Below are positions 9,636-18,826 of a stretch of DNA of 64,000 nucleotides, in pieces. The DNA is taken from the NCBI RefSeq assembly GCF_001182745.1, contig NZ_LN868939.1, positions 1,240,001-1,304,000 on the forward strand, given 5' to 3'. Below the pieces are notes generated by a model, which saw only the letters and a list, made by a program, of their open reading frames with translations, was not told where the DNA came from and made no database searches. Numbering within the stretch: the stretch's first letter is position 1; each line of letters opens with the position of its first letter. Origin of the DNA: Nocardia farcinica (GTDB lineage: Bacteria > Actinomycetota > Actinomycetes > Mycobacteriales > Mycobacteriaceae). The position numbers and the translations under genes are program-made.

Positions 9636-10135
9636 GCGAGATCACCGACACCGCGGAGGTCATCGACCGGACCCTGCGCGAGCGCGAGATCGAGTACACC
9701 CGGCCCGGCGACGACGTCTTCGTCGTCGTGCTGCCCGGTGAGCGCAAGCTCAAGACCACGGTGATGCTCACCGTCGGCAAGCACGGCGTGCGGATCGAGT
9801 CCTTCGTCTGCCGCAAGCCCGACGAGAACTTCGAGGGCGTCTACAAATTCCTGCTGCGCCGCAACCGCAGGCTCTACGGGGTGGCCTACACGCTGGACCG
9901 GGTGGGCGACATCTATCTGGTCGGCCGCATCGCCACGCACGCGGTGACCCCCGACGAACTCGACCGCGTTTTCGGGCAGGTGCTCGAGGCGGTGGACGCC
10001 GACTTCAACGTGCTGCTCGAACTCGGTTTCGCCGAATCCATTCGGCGGGAATGGAAGTGGCGGGTCTCGCGCGGGGAATCGCTGAAGAACCTGCGCGCCT
10101 TCGAGCATCTGGTGGACACCGCCGAGGACGAGTGA
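9632..10135 (+). CDS. YbjN domain-containing protein
   Basis: A 167-residue cytosolic protein of the YbjN/CesT-chaperone-like family, equivalent in position to Rv0487. It has [18 protein letters not shown] followed by an [10 protein letters not shown] strand, typical of this actinobacterial group. The ATG overlaps the mshA stop (ATGA), so the two are translationally coupled. The conserved link with mshA suggests a role near mycothiol metabolism, but none is proved. Confidence 0.85.
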   Translation: MSEITDTAEVIDRTLREREIEYTRPGDDVFVVVLPGERKLKTTVMLTVGKHGVRIESFVCRKPDENFEGVYKFLLRRNRRLYGVAYTLDRVGDIYLVGRIATHAVTPDELDRVFGQVLEAVDADFNVLLELGFAESIRREWKWRVSRGESLKNLRAFEHLVDTAEDE

Positions 10136-10266
10136 GCTCGGGCACCTGACGCCACCCGCGGCGCGGCAACCACGTAGCGTTACCGCCCGACACGAACATG
10201 CACGCACCGGGCCGCCGCCGTGCGCGGCGGTCCGGTGCTGCCTGGGCAGTTGGGGGTTTTGGGCAG

Positions 10267-11160
10267 ATGACGGTTCTCGCACTGGACATCGGCGCCACCA
10301 AGATCGCGGTGGGGCTGGTCGGCGCCGACGGGGTGACCCACGAGGTGGGCCGGATCCGGGTGCCCGAGAGCGGCGTGTGGGAGGCGGTGTCCGGACTGCT
10401 GCTCGCGGCCGCCAACGGCCACGAGGTGGCGGTCGTCGGGATCGGGTCGTGCGGCCCGGTGGACGCGCCCGCCGGGATCACCACCCCGCTCAACATCCCC
10501 GAGTGGCGCGAGGGATTCGCCCTGGTCGACGCGGTGCGCGAGCTGTTCCCCGGCGCCTCGGTGCGGATGGCCATCGACGGGGTGTGCCTCGCGCTGGCCG
10601 AGCGGCACTTCGGCGCGGCGCGGGAGACCCCGGACGCGCTCGCCATGACGGTGTCCTCCGGAATCGGGGGCGGGATCATCGTCGGCGGCATGGTCGCGGT
10701 CGGGCACACCGGCAACGCCGGGCACATCGGGCACATGATCGTGCCGGGGAGCACCGATCCGTGCGCGTGCGGCGGTGTCGGCTGCGTGGAGGCCGTGGCG
10801 AGCGGACCCTCGGCGGTGCGCTGGGCTCGGGAGCGGGGCTGGACCGGCAGCGACGGCGTCGAACTGGCGGCCGCCGCGCAGGCCGGTGACCGGATCGCCA
10901 AGGCCGCCCTGCGGCGCGCCGGAATCGCGCTGGGACAGGTCATCTCGTCGGCGGCCGCGCTGCTGGACGTGGACCTGGTGGTGGTCGGCGGTGGTTTCGC
11001 CCAGTCCGGCGAGCCGCTGTGGCGGCCGCTGCAGGAAGCCCTCGGCGCGCACGCCCGCATCGAGTTCCTCGGCGATCTGCGGGTGGTGCCCTCCGAACTC
11101 GGCGAGCAGGCCACGCTGGTGGGGGCGGGCCTGCTGACGGCGCTGGGCGGCCGCGGCTGA
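10267..11160 (+). CDS. ROK family protein, probable sugar kinase
   Basis: A 297-residue ROK protein. It has the ATP-binding [12 protein letters not shown] at the N-terminus, the [12 protein letters not shown] region with the conserved GHxxH, and the zinc-type [14 protein letters not shown] cysteines. There is no N-terminal helix-turn-helix, so it is more likely a glucokinase-type enzyme than a ROK repressor. The ATG at 10267 puts the phosphate loop at the start. It lies 29 bases before gpmA on the same strand and may share transcription with it. Confidence 0.88.
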   Translation: MTVLALDIGATKIAVGLVGADGVTHEVGRIRVPESGVWEAVSGLLLAAANGHEVAVVGIGSCGPVDAPAGITTPLNIPEWREGFALVDAVRELFPGASVRMAIDGVCLALAERHFGAARETPDALAMTVSSGIGGGIIVGGMVAVGHTGNAGHIGHMIVPGSTDPCACGGVGCVEAVASGPSAVRWARERGWTGSDGVELAAAAQAGDRIAKAALRRAGIALGQVISSAAALLDVDLVVVGGGFAQSGEPLWRPLQEALGAHARIEFLGDLRVVPSELGEQATLVGAGLLTALGGRG

Positions 11161-11189
11161 GTCGCCGCGGCGTCGTTACACTACGCGGC

Positions 11190-11927
11190 ATGACGTACAC
11201 CCTCGTGCTGCTGCGCCACGGCGAGAGCGAATGGAACGCCCTGAACCTGTTCACCGGCTGGGTGGACGTGCACCTCACCGACAAGGGCGTGGCCGAGGGC
11301 AAGCGGGCCGGTGAGCTGCTCGCCGAGCACGGGATCCTGCCCGACATCGTCTACACCTCGCTGCTGCGCCGGGCCATCTCCACCGCCAACATCGCCCTCG
11401 ACGCCGCCGACCGGCACTGGATCCCGGTCGTGCGGGACTGGCGGCTCAACGAGCGGCACTACGGCGAGCTGCAGGGCAAGAACAAGGCCCAGATCCGCGA
11501 CAAGTACGGCGAGGAGCAGTTCATGCTGTGGCGGCGCAGCTACGACACCCCGCCGCCGCCCATCGAGGCGGGCAACGAGTACAGCCAGGAGGGCGACGCC
11601 CGTTACGCGGGCATCGACATCCCCAAGACCGAGTGCCTGCTCGACGTGGTGAACCGGATGGTCCCCTACTGGGAGTCGACCATCTCCAAGGATCTGCTGG
11701 CGGGCAAGACCGTGCTGATCGCCGCGCACGGCAACTCGCTGCGCGCGCTGGTCAAGCACCTCGACCAGATCTCCGACGAGGAGATCGCCGGTCTGAACAT
11801 CCCGACCGGCATTCCGCTGCGCTACGAACTGGACGAGAACCTGCGTCCGGTGCGCCCCCGCGAGTACCTGGACCCGGAGGCGGCGGCCGCCGGCGCGGCC
11901 GCGGTCGCGAGCCAGGGCGGTAAGTAA
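11190..11927 (+). CDS. gpmA: 2,3-bisphosphoglycerate-dependent phosphoglycerate mutase
   Basis: This glycolytic enzyme interconverts 3- and 2-phosphoglycerate. The 245-residue protein has the phosphohistidine motif [12 protein letters not shown] at the N-terminus, [15 protein letters not shown], and the second catalytic histidine in [10 protein letters not shown]. Length is standard for dPGM. The ATG at 11190 starts 5 codons before the RHGE motif. A strong hairpin follows 13 bases after the stop. It matches Rv0489 gpm1, just before senX3-regX3 in M. tuberculosis. Confidence 0.97.
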   Translation: MTYTLVLLRHGESEWNALNLFTGWVDVHLTDKGVAEGKRAGELLAEHGILPDIVYTSLLRRAISTANIALDAADRHWIPVVRDWRLNERHYGELQGKNKAQIRDKYGEEQFMLWRRSYDTPPPPIEAGNEYSQEGDARYAGIDIPKTECLLDVVNRMVPYWESTISKDLLAGKTVLIAAHGNSLRALVKHLDQISDEEIAGLNIPTGIPLRYELDENLRPVRPREYLDPEAAAAGAAAVASQGGK

Positions 11928-11940
11928 CTCGTCGTTCGCG

Positions 11941-11973
11941 CGTGGGGCCCGGCGGATTCCGCCGGGCCCCACG
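11941..11973 (+). terminator. Terminator-like hairpin after gpmA
   Basis: A perfect 15-base stem (11941-11955 with 11959-11973) and a 3-base ATT loop follow the gpmA stop codon. There is no T-run, as is common for actinobacterial terminators. Confidence 0.75.
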
Positions 11974-11999
11974 TGTGTTCAGGCCCGTGTGTCGAGCTG

Positions 12000-12026
12000 T
12001 TGTCCACAGGGCACGGGTTGTCCACA
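12000..12026 (+). promoter_or_regulatory. Two tandem DnaA-box sequences
   Basis: TTGTCCACA occurs at 12000-12008 and again at 12018-12026 in the same orientation, 18 bases apart. Both match the actinobacterial DnaA box exactly. They lie between the gpmA hairpin and the promoter region of the secreted hydrolase gene, far from any dnaA gene in this window. They may regulate that promoter or titrate DnaA. Confidence 0.55.
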
Positions 12027-12111
12027 CTGTGGTGGGTCACGTCTTCTTACCGGCGAGTAAGTGTGCAAGAATTCCGCCGTCCCATTTCAAAGGAGAGGTG
12101 GACCACTCGCG

Positions 12112-14163
12112 ATGAGAAGAGCGTTCCGGGTCACCGTGGCGGGCCTCGCCGCTGCCCTGTTCCTGCCGTTCCTCGGCTCCGGCGCCACCGCCGCGCCGCT
12201 GCCCACCGGGCCCGACGGTGGCGCGGCGGGCCAGGCATGGGCCGCGACCCACGACGGGCCGCAGCAGTTCCCGAACATCCACATCACCTGGGATGTTCCG
12301 ATCACCATGAGCGACGGCACGGTGCTGAAGGCGAACCTGTACCGCCCGGCCGACGTGCTCGGTAATCCGGTCCCCGTCGCGACGCCGACGGTGGTCAACA
12401 TGACGCCGTACACCAAGCTGGTGTCCAACCTCGCCGACCACGCGGGCTCGGTGCCCGGCCTGTCGGACGCGATGATCGGGCTGTTCCGCGAGATCGACAT
12501 GACCGGCACGCCGTTCTCCGGCGTCACCGATCTCACCAAGGCATTCGGGGGCGGCCAGCTGCGCAACTTCGCCGTCGACCGCAGCCTGGTCCGCAGCGGC
12601 TACACCCAGCTGGTCGTCGACGTCCGCGGCACCGGCTTCTCGCAGGGCGAATGGGACATGCTGCGCGACCGCGAGCAGCAGGACACCGTCGAGGTGATCG
12701 ACTGGGCGGCCCGCCAGCCGTGGTCCAACGGCCGGATCGGCATGAGCGGCATCTCCTACTCCGCCATCAACCAGGTGCAGGCGGCGGAGAAGGCGCCGCC
12801 CGCGCTACAGGCCATCTTCCCGATCGTGCCGGGCAGCGACCTCGTCACCGACGTGCTCGCGCCCGGCGGCGGCTTCGGGTTCAACTTCATCCCGCTGTGG
12901 CTGACCGCGATCAACACCCTCAAGTGGGTGCCGGACGTGCAGTCCCTGGTCACCGGCAACTTCGACCAGCAGTGGCTCACCGACCGCATGGACTCGCCAC
13001 TGACCTACATGGACGTGTTCCTCAACGCCTACAGCAAGACCCGGCTCGAGGATCTGGACCCGCGGGTGCGCAGCATGCTCACCGACGGCAGCCCCGAACG
13101 CAAGGCGTGGCTGGGTGATCCGAGCCGGATCACCATCCCGACCTTCGTCGTCGGTGGCTGGCACGACCTGTTCACCTACTCCGAGTCCCAGATCTACAAC
13201 CAGATCTCGGCGCCGCCCGGGCACAAGCAGCTGTTGATGGGCAACACCTACCACCTGAACTCCGGCAACGAATACGCCGAGCCCGGTCTGCCACCCCGGC
13301 TGGACGTGCTGCAGCGGGCGTGGTTCGACCGCTGGCTCAAGGACATCGACAACGGGATCGATCGCTACGGTCCGGTCACGCTGCGCCAGCAGGGCGGTGG
13401 CTGGATCACCCAGAACGGCTTCGGCGACTCGGCCGAGGGCGCGGAGGGCGCCGAGCATCGGCGCATGTACCTGTCGGGAGCGCCGAGCGGTACCGCGCGC
13501 AGCGTGTACGACGGCTCGCTGCTGGCCGAGCAGGACGGCAGCACCCAGCGCCTCACCGTCGCGCCGGGCCTGACCGGCCTGTGCTCGAACGACGCGGGCC
13601 AGGCCACCGCGGGCGTGCTCGCCGCCATCGACGCCTGCGGTGCCGATTCGCGGATCCAGGAGACCAACGGCCTCACCTTCACCAGTGCGCCGGTGGCCGA
13701 GCCGACCGTCATCTCCGGGCCGATCGCGGTGCGGTTGAACACGGTGCAGGACGCCGCCGACGGCTACTGGTCGGTGACCGTCAACGACGTCGCGCCCGAC
13801 GGCCGCTCCACGGTGCTGTCCTCGGGCCAGTTGATGGCCTCGTTGCGGTCGATCGACGAGTCGCGCAGCAGCCGCTCCGCCAACGGCGACTACACCGACC
13901 CGCGGCCGTTGGCCTCCCTGGAGGACCGGCTGCCGGTGATCCCGGGCGAGCCGACCACCCTCGACATCGCGCTGCCCGCCACCGAGGCGGTACTGCAACC
14001 GGGCCACCGGCTGCGGGTGGACGTGTACGCGGGCAACTTCCCGAAGGGCCTGCCGATCCTGCCCATGCTCGTCGACACCGGGCTGAAGCCGCAGCACCTA
14101 CAGCTGGACCCGGAGCGGCCCAGTTTCGTGAACATCCCGGTCCGCGGCAACCCCGGCTGGTAA
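12112..14163 (+). CDS. Secreted CocE/NonD-type (S15) hydrolase
   Basis: A 683-residue exported serine hydrolase. The signal peptide (MRRAFRV, then an Ala/Leu-rich core ending near ATAAPL) precedes an alpha/beta-hydrolase domain with VDVRGTGFSQGEWD and a nucleophile region GMSGISYSAI. A C-terminal jelly-roll domain like those of X-Pro dipeptidyl-peptidases and cocaine esterase follows. The family cleaves acyl esters or peptides; the substrate is unknown. The ATG at 12112 has an AAGGAGAGG ribosome site at 12090-12098. The gene is bounded by hairpins on both sides and looks monocistronic. Confidence 0.88.
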   Translation: MRRAFRVTVAGLAAALFLPFLGSGATAAPLPTGPDGGAAGQAWAATHDGPQQFPNIHITWDVPITMSDGTVLKANLYRPADVLGNPVPVATPTVVNMTPYTKLVSNLADHAGSVPGLSDAMIGLFREIDMTGTPFSGVTDLTKAFGGGQLRNFAVDRSLVRSGYTQLVVDVRGTGFSQGEWDMLRDREQQDTVEVIDWAARQPWSNGRIGMSGISYSAINQVQAAEKAPPALQAIFPIVPGSDLVTDVLAPGGGFGFNFIPLWLTAINTLKWVPDVQSLVTGNFDQQWLTDRMDSPLTYMDVFLNAYSKTRLEDLDPRVRSMLTDGSPERKAWLGDPSRITIPTFVVGGWHDLFTYSESQIYNQISAPPGHKQLLMGNTYHLNSGNEYAEPGLPPRLDVLQRAWFDRWLKDIDNGIDRYGPVTLRQQGGGWITQNGFGDSAEGAEGAEHRRMYLSGAPSGTARSVYDGSLLAEQDGSTQRLTVAPGLTGLCSNDAGQATAGVLAAIDACGADSRIQETNGLTFTSAPVAEPTVISGPIAVRLNTVQDAADGYWSVTVNDVAPDGRSTVLSSGQLMASLRSIDESRSSRSANGDYTDPRPLASLEDRLPVIPGEPTTLDIALPATEAVLQPGHRLRVDVYAGNFPKGLPILPMLVDTGLKPQHLQLDPERPSFVNIPVRGNPGW

Positions 14164-14167
14164 CCGC

Positions 14168-14197
14168 GACGGCGCCGCCGAATCCGGCGGCGCCGTC
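14168..14197 (+). terminator. Terminator-like hairpin after the S15 hydrolase gene
   Basis: A 13-base perfect stem (14168-14180 with 14185-14197) and a 4-base loop begin 5 bases after the stop codon. Confidence 0.7.
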
Positions 14198-14331
14198 TGC
14201 GTTTCGACCGACACGCCGGGCCGCCGCCCGCGTGGCGAACGGCGGGTAAACACCTGCCCAACAGGACAGGAATGGCCTGTGACCTGCGTGGAACTTCGCG
14301 AACCCGGCGTTGGTCACGCGGTCGGCGACCG

Positions 14332-14337
14332 TACGAT
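14332..14337 (+). promoter_or_regulatory. -10 box of a probable leaderless senX3 promoter
   Basis: TACGAT lies 6 bases before the GTG start of senX3, the spacing expected when transcription starts at the start codon. No Shine-Dalgarno sequence is present. Confidence 0.45.
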
Positions 14338-14343
14338 TCAGGT

Positions 14344-15588
14344 GTGAGCGTTCCGCAGGCCGTGTTGTTGGCAGTCCTCGCGGCTGTCGTCGGACTGGCC
14401 GTCGGCGGCTTGCTCATCCCGTACGTGAACGCACGGCAGGCCGCCCGTCGGCAGGCCGATTCCGGGCTCACCATGAGCCAGGTGCTCGACCTGATCGTGC
14501 TCGCTTCCGAGAGCGGTATCGCGGTGGTCGACCAGTACCGCGACGTGGTGCTGGTGAACCCGCGCGCCGAGGAACTCGGTCTGGTCCGCAATCGGCTGCT
14601 CGACGAGCGCGCCTGGGCGGCGGTGGAGAAGGTGCTGGCCACCGGCGAGTCCGCCGAGTTCGACCTCACCGCGAAGAACCCGCTGCCCGGCCGCAGCCGC
14701 ATCGCCGTGCGCGGTGTCGCGCGGCCGCTGTCGCAGGAGGAGACCGGCTTCACGGTCCTGTTCGCCGACGACGATTCCGAGCAGGCCCGGATGGAGGCCA
14801 CCCGCCGCGATTTCGTCGCCAACGTCAGCCACGAGCTCAAGACGCCGGTGGGCGCGATGAGCCTGCTCGCCGAGGCATTGCTGGAATCGGCGGACGACCC
14901 CGAGGCGGTGCGCCACTTCGGCCAGCGCGTGCTCGGCGAGTCGCGCAGGCTCGGCAAGATGGTGACCGAGCTGATCGCGCTGTCGCGGTTGCAGGGCGCG
15001 GAGAAGCTGCCCGAACTCGAGGTCGTCGACGTCGACACCGTGGTCATGCAGGCGGTGGACCGCTCGCGCACGGCCGCGGAGGCCGCGGGCATCACCGTGA
15101 GCACCGACCGGCCAAGCGGCCTCGAGGTCCTCGGTGACGAGACACTGCTCGTCACCGCACTGTCGAACCTGGTCGAGAACGCGATCGCCTATTCGCCGCC
15201 CGGCTCGCACGTCTCGGTGAGCCGGTCGCTGCGCGGCAAGTACGTCGCGATGGCGGTCACCGACCGCGGCATCGGCATCGCCAAGGAAGACCAGGAGCGG
15301 GTGTTCGAACGGTTCTTCCGTTCCGACAAGGCGCGCTCGCGCGCCACCGGTGGTACCGGTCTCGGCCTGGCTATCGTCAAGCACGTGGCGGCCAACCACA
15401 ACGGTGAGATCACCCTGTGGAGCAAATTGGGCACCGGTTCGACGTTCACCCTGCGAATACCCGCCCACCTCGAGGCCGACAGCGGCGACGACGACGTCGA
15501 CGCGGACGGCGCCGCGGTGAGCACGAAGGAAAACGGCTCGCGTCCCTCGGGGCCGGGCAGACCCAATGGTGTGGAGGCACGCAGATGA
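14344..15588 (+). CDS. senX3: Sensor histidine kinase SenX3
   Basis: A membrane sensor kinase paired with RegX3. In mycobacteria this pair controls phosphate-starvation genes and responds through the Pst transport system. The 414-residue protein has an N-terminal membrane segment (about residues 6-28), a PAS-like domain (about 45-145), the H-box [12 protein letters not shown] with phospho-acceptor His163, and an ATPase domain with N (LVENAIAYS), G1 (DRGIGI), F and G2 (GGTGLGLAI) boxes. The C-terminus is an acidic tail. The regX3 start overlaps its stop (ATGA), unlike M. tuberculosis, where repeats separate the genes. Confidence 0.96.
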   Translation: MSVPQAVLLAVLAAVVGLAVGGLLIPYVNARQAARRQADSGLTMSQVLDLIVLASESGIAVVDQYRDVVLVNPRAEELGLVRNRLLDERAWAAVEKVLATGESAEFDLTAKNPLPGRSRIAVRGVARPLSQEETGFTVLFADDDSEQARMEATRRDFVANVSHELKTPVGAMSLLAEALLESADDPEAVRHFGQRVLGESRRLGKMVTELIALSRLQGAEKLPELEVVDVDTVVMQAVDRSRTAAEAAGITVSTDRPSGLEVLGDETLLVTALSNLVENAIAYSPPGSHVSVSRSLRGKYVAMAVTDRGIGIAKEDQERVFERFFRSDKARSRATGGTGLGLAIVKHVAANHNGEITLWSKLGTGSTFTLRIPAHLEADSGDDDVDADGAAVSTKENGSRPSGPGRPNGVEARR

Positions 15589-16274
15589 CGAGTGTTCTGA
15601 TCGTCGAGGATGAGGAGTCGCTGGCCGATCCGCTCGCGTTCCTGCTGCGCAAGGAGGGCTTCGAGGTCACCGTGGTGGGCGACGGTCCGTCGGCGCTGGC
15701 CGAATTCGACCGCTCCGGCGCCGACATCGTGCTGCTCGATCTCATGCTGCCGGGCATGAGCGGCACGGATGTCTGCAAGCAGCTGCGCACCCGCAGCGGG
15801 GTACCGGTCATCATGGTGACCGCGCGCGACAGCGAGATCGACAAGGTGGTCGGCCTCGAGCTGGGTGCCGACGACTACGTCACCAAGCCGTACTCGGCGC
15901 GGGAGCTGATCGCCCGCATCCGGGCCGTGCTGCGCCGCGGCGCGGGCGACGAGCTCGACGGCAACGGCGAGAGCGGCGTGCTCGAGGCCGGTCCGGTGCG
16001 GATGGACGTCGACCGGCACACCGTGATGGTGAACGGCAAACCGGTGACGTTGCCGCTCAAGGAGTTCGACCTGCTCGAGTACCTGCTGCGCAACTCCGGC
16101 CGGGTGCTGACCCGCGGCCAGCTGATCGATCGGGTGTGGGGCGCGGACTACGTCGGCGACACCAAGACCCTCGACGTGCACGTCAAGCGACTGCGCTCGA
16201 AGATCGAAGCCGACCCCGCCAAGCCGGAGCACCTGGTCACCGTCCGCGGCCTGGGGTACAAGCTCGAAGCGTGA
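15585..16274 (+). CDS. regX3: Response regulator RegX3
   Basis: An OmpR/PhoB-type DNA-binding response regulator of 229 residues. The receiver domain (1-120) has the acidic pocket EDEE, phospho-acceptor Asp52 (LLDLMLPG), T82-type Thr (VTARD) and Lys (TKPY). The winged-helix domain (about 135-229) has [12 protein letters not shown], the [12 protein letters not shown] recognition helix and ends in GLGYKLEA. The ATG is inside the senX3 stop codon, so the two are co-translated. Phosphorylation by SenX3 His163 is expected. Confidence 0.97.
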   Translation: MTSVLIVEDEESLADPLAFLLRKEGFEVTVVGDGPSALAEFDRSGADIVLLDLMLPGMSGTDVCKQLRTRSGVPVIMVTARDSEIDKVVGLELGADDYVTKPYSARELIARIRAVLRRGAGDELDGNGESGVLEAGPVRMDVDRHTVMVNGKPVTLPLKEFDLLEYLLRNSGRVLTRGQLIDRVWGADYVGDTKTLDVHVKRLRSKIEADPAKPEHLVTVRGLGYKLEA

Positions 16275-16322
16275 GCGGGTCAGCGGCCGGAGGTGGTAGC
16301 GGAGCGTGACCACGGAGGCCGC

Positions 16323-16357
16323 CCCGCTCAGGCGGAATCGGGCACAGCCTGAGCGGG
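16323..16357. terminator. First hairpin after regX3
   Basis: An 11-base perfect inverted repeat (16323-16333 with 16347-16357) with a 13-base loop lies about 50 bases after regX3. Part of it belongs to a 15-base direct repeat (TGAGCGGGTCAGCGG at 16272-16286 and 16350-16364), the first copy of which contains the regX3 stop. Confidence 0.5.
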
Positions 16358-16373
16358 TCAGCGGGTATGGCCG

Positions 16374-16407
16374 ACGACGGCCCCGGTCCATCGACCGGGG
16401 CCGTCGT
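16374..16407. terminator. Bidirectional terminator between regX3 and a convergent gene
   Basis: A 15-base perfect stem (16374-16388 with 16393-16407) and a CATC loop lie between two convergent genes, so the hairpin can serve both strands. Confidence 0.75.
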
Positions 16408-16428
16408 GCTGTCTGCCGTTCGCGTGGT

Positions 16429-16761
16429 TCAGGGCAGGTAGATCCAGGTGGGGCCGATGCCGGGAACGTCGGTGAGGCGCAGGGTGATCCAGCCCAGGTC
16501 GTCTTCCTGCATGCAGTCGTAGAGCGGCACGGTGGTGCCGTTGCCGCGGCAGGCGATGGTGCGGCTGACGCCGTAGGGGCTCATGACGACGTTCTTGCCG
16601 TCCGCCTTGGCGGTGAGCGCCGCGGGGTCGGTCGCGGCCACGAAGGTGGCGGTGACGTCGGAGAACTGGGTGGGGTCGGCGGCGGGCTCGGCGTGTGCGA
16701 GGCCGGTGCCGGCCAGCGCGGCGCCGATCAGCAGCGACGCGACGGTCAGGGCTTTCTTCAT
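16429..16761 (-). CDS. Small secreted protein, unknown function
   Basis: A 110-residue protein with a clear signal peptide (MKKALTVASLLIGAALAG, cleavage near AHA-EP). The mature part is about 85 residues with two cysteines (TIACRGN and YDCMQ) that could form a disulfide. No known domain is recognised. It is downstream of two other secreted-protein genes on the same strand but is separated from them by a hairpin. Confidence 0.8.
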   Translation of the reverse strand: MKKALTVASLLIGAALAGTGLAHAEPAADPTQFSDVTATFVAATDPAALTAKADGKNVVMSPYGVSRTIACRGNGTTVPLYDCMQEDDLGWITLRLTDVPGIGPTWIYLP

Positions 16762-16815
16762 GCGGCAATCCAATCGCACGGTGGTGTCCGGGGGATTGCC
16801 GGGAGGTGTCCTGGT

Positions 16816-16849
16816 GCCTGCGCGGGTCACGGCACCGACCCGCGCAGGC
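16816..16849 (-). terminator. Hairpin after the second Ig-like secreted gene
   Basis: A 13-base perfect stem (16816-16828 with 16837-16849) and 8-base loop follow 8 bases after the stop of the gene ending at 16857. Confidence 0.65.
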
Positions 16850-16856
16850 CGCCGGT

Positions 16857-17288
16857 TCAGCTGCCGCTGCTGCTGCCGGACAGCAGGCCGCGCAGCAGTG
16901 CGCTGCCGGTGCCGGATCCGCCGCTGCCGCTGCCGCTGCCCGGGGACGCGGCCTCCTCGACCTCCACGACGATCGACTGGGTGCTGCCGCCCTGTTCGGC
17001 GGTCAGGATGTGCCTGCCCGGGGTGCTGGGCTGCCAGTCGATGGTCGCGCTGCCGGGCGGCCACGGCACCGTGGGCGCTCCGATGAACTCGCCGTTGTCG
17101 CTGAAGTAGACCAGCAGACCGCCGGAGGCGCCGCCGACCTGGGCGGTGAGGGTGTAGGTGCCGCCGACGACGTGGGTGCTGCCCTCGACCGCGAGCGACT
17201 GCACGGAGGCGTGCGCCGAGGGCGCCACCAGGACGGTCGCGGCCGCGGCGGCGAACAGCGCCGCGGCGGTGCGTGCGGTGCGTGTCAT
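16857..17288 (-). CDS. Secreted Ig-like protein with Gly/Ser tail (paralogue B)
   Basis: A 143-residue exported protein. The signal peptide ends near SAHA-SV. A single Ig-like beta domain of about 85 residues follows (VQSLAVEGSTHVVGGTYTLT, GLLVYFSDNG, ATIDWQPSTPGRHILTAEQGG). The C-terminal tail is rich in Gly and Ser and ends with ALLRGLLSGSSSGS. It is 9 bases downstream of a paralogue with the same plan. Ig-like domains of this kind often mediate adhesion or surface contacts; the role here is unknown. Confidence 0.8.
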   Translation of the reverse strand: MTRTARTAAALFAAAAATVLVAPSAHASVQSLAVEGSTHVVGGTYTLTAQVGGASGGLLVYFSDNGEFIGAPTVPWPPGSATIDWQPSTPGRHILTAEQGGSTQSIVVEVEEAASPGSGSGSGGSGTGSALLRGLLSGSSSGS

Positions 17289-17297
17289 GTCCGCCTC

Positions 17298-17774
17298 CTA
17301 GCTGCTGCCCGCGAGGCCGCCGAGCAGGTCGCCGAGCCCGCCGGAGCCGGCGCTGCTGCCGGAGCCGGGATCGGTGCCCGGGTCGGGATCGGGGTCGGGA
17401 TCGGGGGCGTTCGGATCGATGACGTTCACCACGACGGTTTTCGTGCTGCCGCCCTGGGATGCGGTGATCAGGTGCTGGCCCGGGGTGGTCGGGGTCCACT
17501 CGATGGAGGATTCGCCGACCGGCCACGGCACCTTCGGTCCACTGATGTCCTGTCCGTTGTCGGTCCAGTACACGAGCAGGCCGATGCTCGCGCCGCTCAG
17601 CTTCGCCTTCAGGGTGTAGGTCTGGCCGAGCTGGTGCGTCGCCCCCGACACGGTGACCGAGTCGACGGTGGCGTTGGCGTGGGGCGCGGCGAACACGACG
17701 ATCGCCGTCGCGGCCGTGAGCCCGGCGACGGTCGAGCCGATCCGGCCGAGTCCGCGCTGTGTGGTGATGCTCAT
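17298..17774 (-). CDS. Secreted Ig-like protein with Asp-Pro and Gly/Ser tail (paralogue A)
   Basis: A 158-residue exported protein. The signal peptide ends near HANA-TV. The Ig-like domain (VDSVTVSGATHQLGQTYTLK, GLLVYWTDNG, SSIEWTPTTPGQHLITASQGG) aligns through its length with the next gene. The tail has a DP repeat (PDPDPDPDPG) and ends GLGDLLGGLAGSS. CAGGAGA upstream of the ATG is the ribosome site. A 7-base hairpin (17793-17813) lies in its leader. The tandem arrangement points to a local duplication. Confidence 0.82.
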   Translation of the reverse strand: MSITTQRGLGRIGSTVAGLTAATAIVVFAAPHANATVDSVTVSGATHQLGQTYTLKAKLSGASIGLLVYWTDNGQDISGPKVPWPVGESSIEWTPTTPGQHLITASQGGSTKTVVVNVIDPNAPDPDPDPDPGTDPGSGSSAGSGGLGDLLGGLAGSS

Positions 17775-17899
17775 GATGTTCGTCTCCTGTGCTGCCCACG
17801 CAGGGTGTGGGCAAGCGCACAGTAAATGACCGTCACTGTGAAATGTCGTCGTTTCGCAAAATTTCCCGAAACCTCCTCGGCCGGGTGAAACGCCTGGTA

Positions 17900-18760
17900 T
17901 CAGCCGTGCTCGGCGGCGCGAGCGGCGTGTACGGTCGCCGGATGCACGGCGATCAGGCCGAGCCCTTCCCGCCTGCGGCAGTGCCTGGCCAGTTCCTCGT
18001 AGGCGGGCGCGCCGAGCAGTTCGGTGAGTTCGGGTGCGTAGGACTGCCAGACCGGCCGGGCGCCGACATGCGCGTCCGGGGAGCCGGAGCAGTACCAGTC
18101 CAGATCCTCGCCGCCGGGGCCCCAACCGCGCCGGTCGTACTCGGTCACCACGGTGCGCAGGATCTGCACCCCGTCGGGCCGGTCCACCCACTCCTGGGTG
18201 CGCCGGATCGGCAATTGCCAGCACACGTCCGGCTTGACGGTGTGCGGCGGCAGGCCGCGGCGCAGCGCCATCGTGTGCAGGGCGCAGCCGACCCCGCCCG
18301 CGAAGCCCGGCCGGTTGAGGAAGATGCACGCGCCCTCGTGGCGGCGGGTGCGGAGCGCGGGCTCGTCATCGAGTTCGTCGAGCTCGAGATAGCCCTTCTT
18401 GGTCACCCGGCCCTTGGCGTTGCGGGCCTGGTCCATGAGCTGCCAGTCCTGCGGTGTGAGCATTTTCACAGCGGCGCGCAGGCGTTCCTGGTCCTCCTCG
18501 TCGGAGAGGAACGCCCCGTGCGAGCAGCAGCCGTCGTCGGGGCGGTCGGCGATGATGCCCTGACAGGCGGGTGTGCCGAAGACGCAGGTCCAGTGGGAGA
18601 GCAGCCAGGTCAGGTCGGCGACGATCAGATGCTCGTCGTTCGCCGGGTCGAGGAATTCGATCCATTCGCGAGGAAAGTCCAGATCCACCTCGGGGGCGGG
18701 GTCGATCTTGCCTGCTGGTCGGGGCCGGGTCCGGCTGTCCGCCGCTGCGCCTACCGTCAC
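17900..18760 (-). CDS. Cysteine-rich conserved actinobacterial protein (Rv0495c-like)
   Basis: A cytosolic protein of about 286 residues, equivalent by position to Rv0495c. It has conserved cysteine-containing motifs ([41 protein letters not shown]), a pattern that suggests a bound metal or cluster. No enzymatic motif is recognised. The GTG at 18760 is preferred because a TAGCGT box (18774-18769 on this strand) lies 8 bases before it. An ATG at 18826 would abut the divergent ppx start and leave no promoter space. Confidence 0.8.
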   Translation of the reverse strand: MTVGAAADSRTRPRPAGKIDPAPEVDLDFPREWIEFLDPANDEHLIVADLTWLLSHWTCVFGTPACQGIIADRPDDGCCSHGAFLSDEEDQERLRAAVKMLTPQDWQLMDQARNAKGRVTKKGYLELDELDDEPALRTRRHEGACIFLNRPGFAGGVGCALHTMALRRGLPPHTVKPDVCWQLPIRRTQEWVDRPDGVQILRTVVTEYDRRGWGPGGEDLDWYCSGSPDAHVGARPVWQSYAPELTELLGAPAYEELARHCRRREGLGLIAVHPATVHAARAAEHG

Positions 18761-18814
18761 AGCATTCGACGCTAACAGTTCACGTCGCCCACTCGTAAGT
18801 GCTGGTCGACCCAG

Positions 18815-18820
18815 TACCGT
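18815..18820 (+). promoter_or_regulatory. -10 box of a probable leaderless ppx promoter
   Basis: TACCGT lies 6 bases before the GTG at 18827, and there is no ribosome site. This spacing fits a leaderless transcript. Confidence 0.45.
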
Positions 18821-18826
18821 GTTCAT

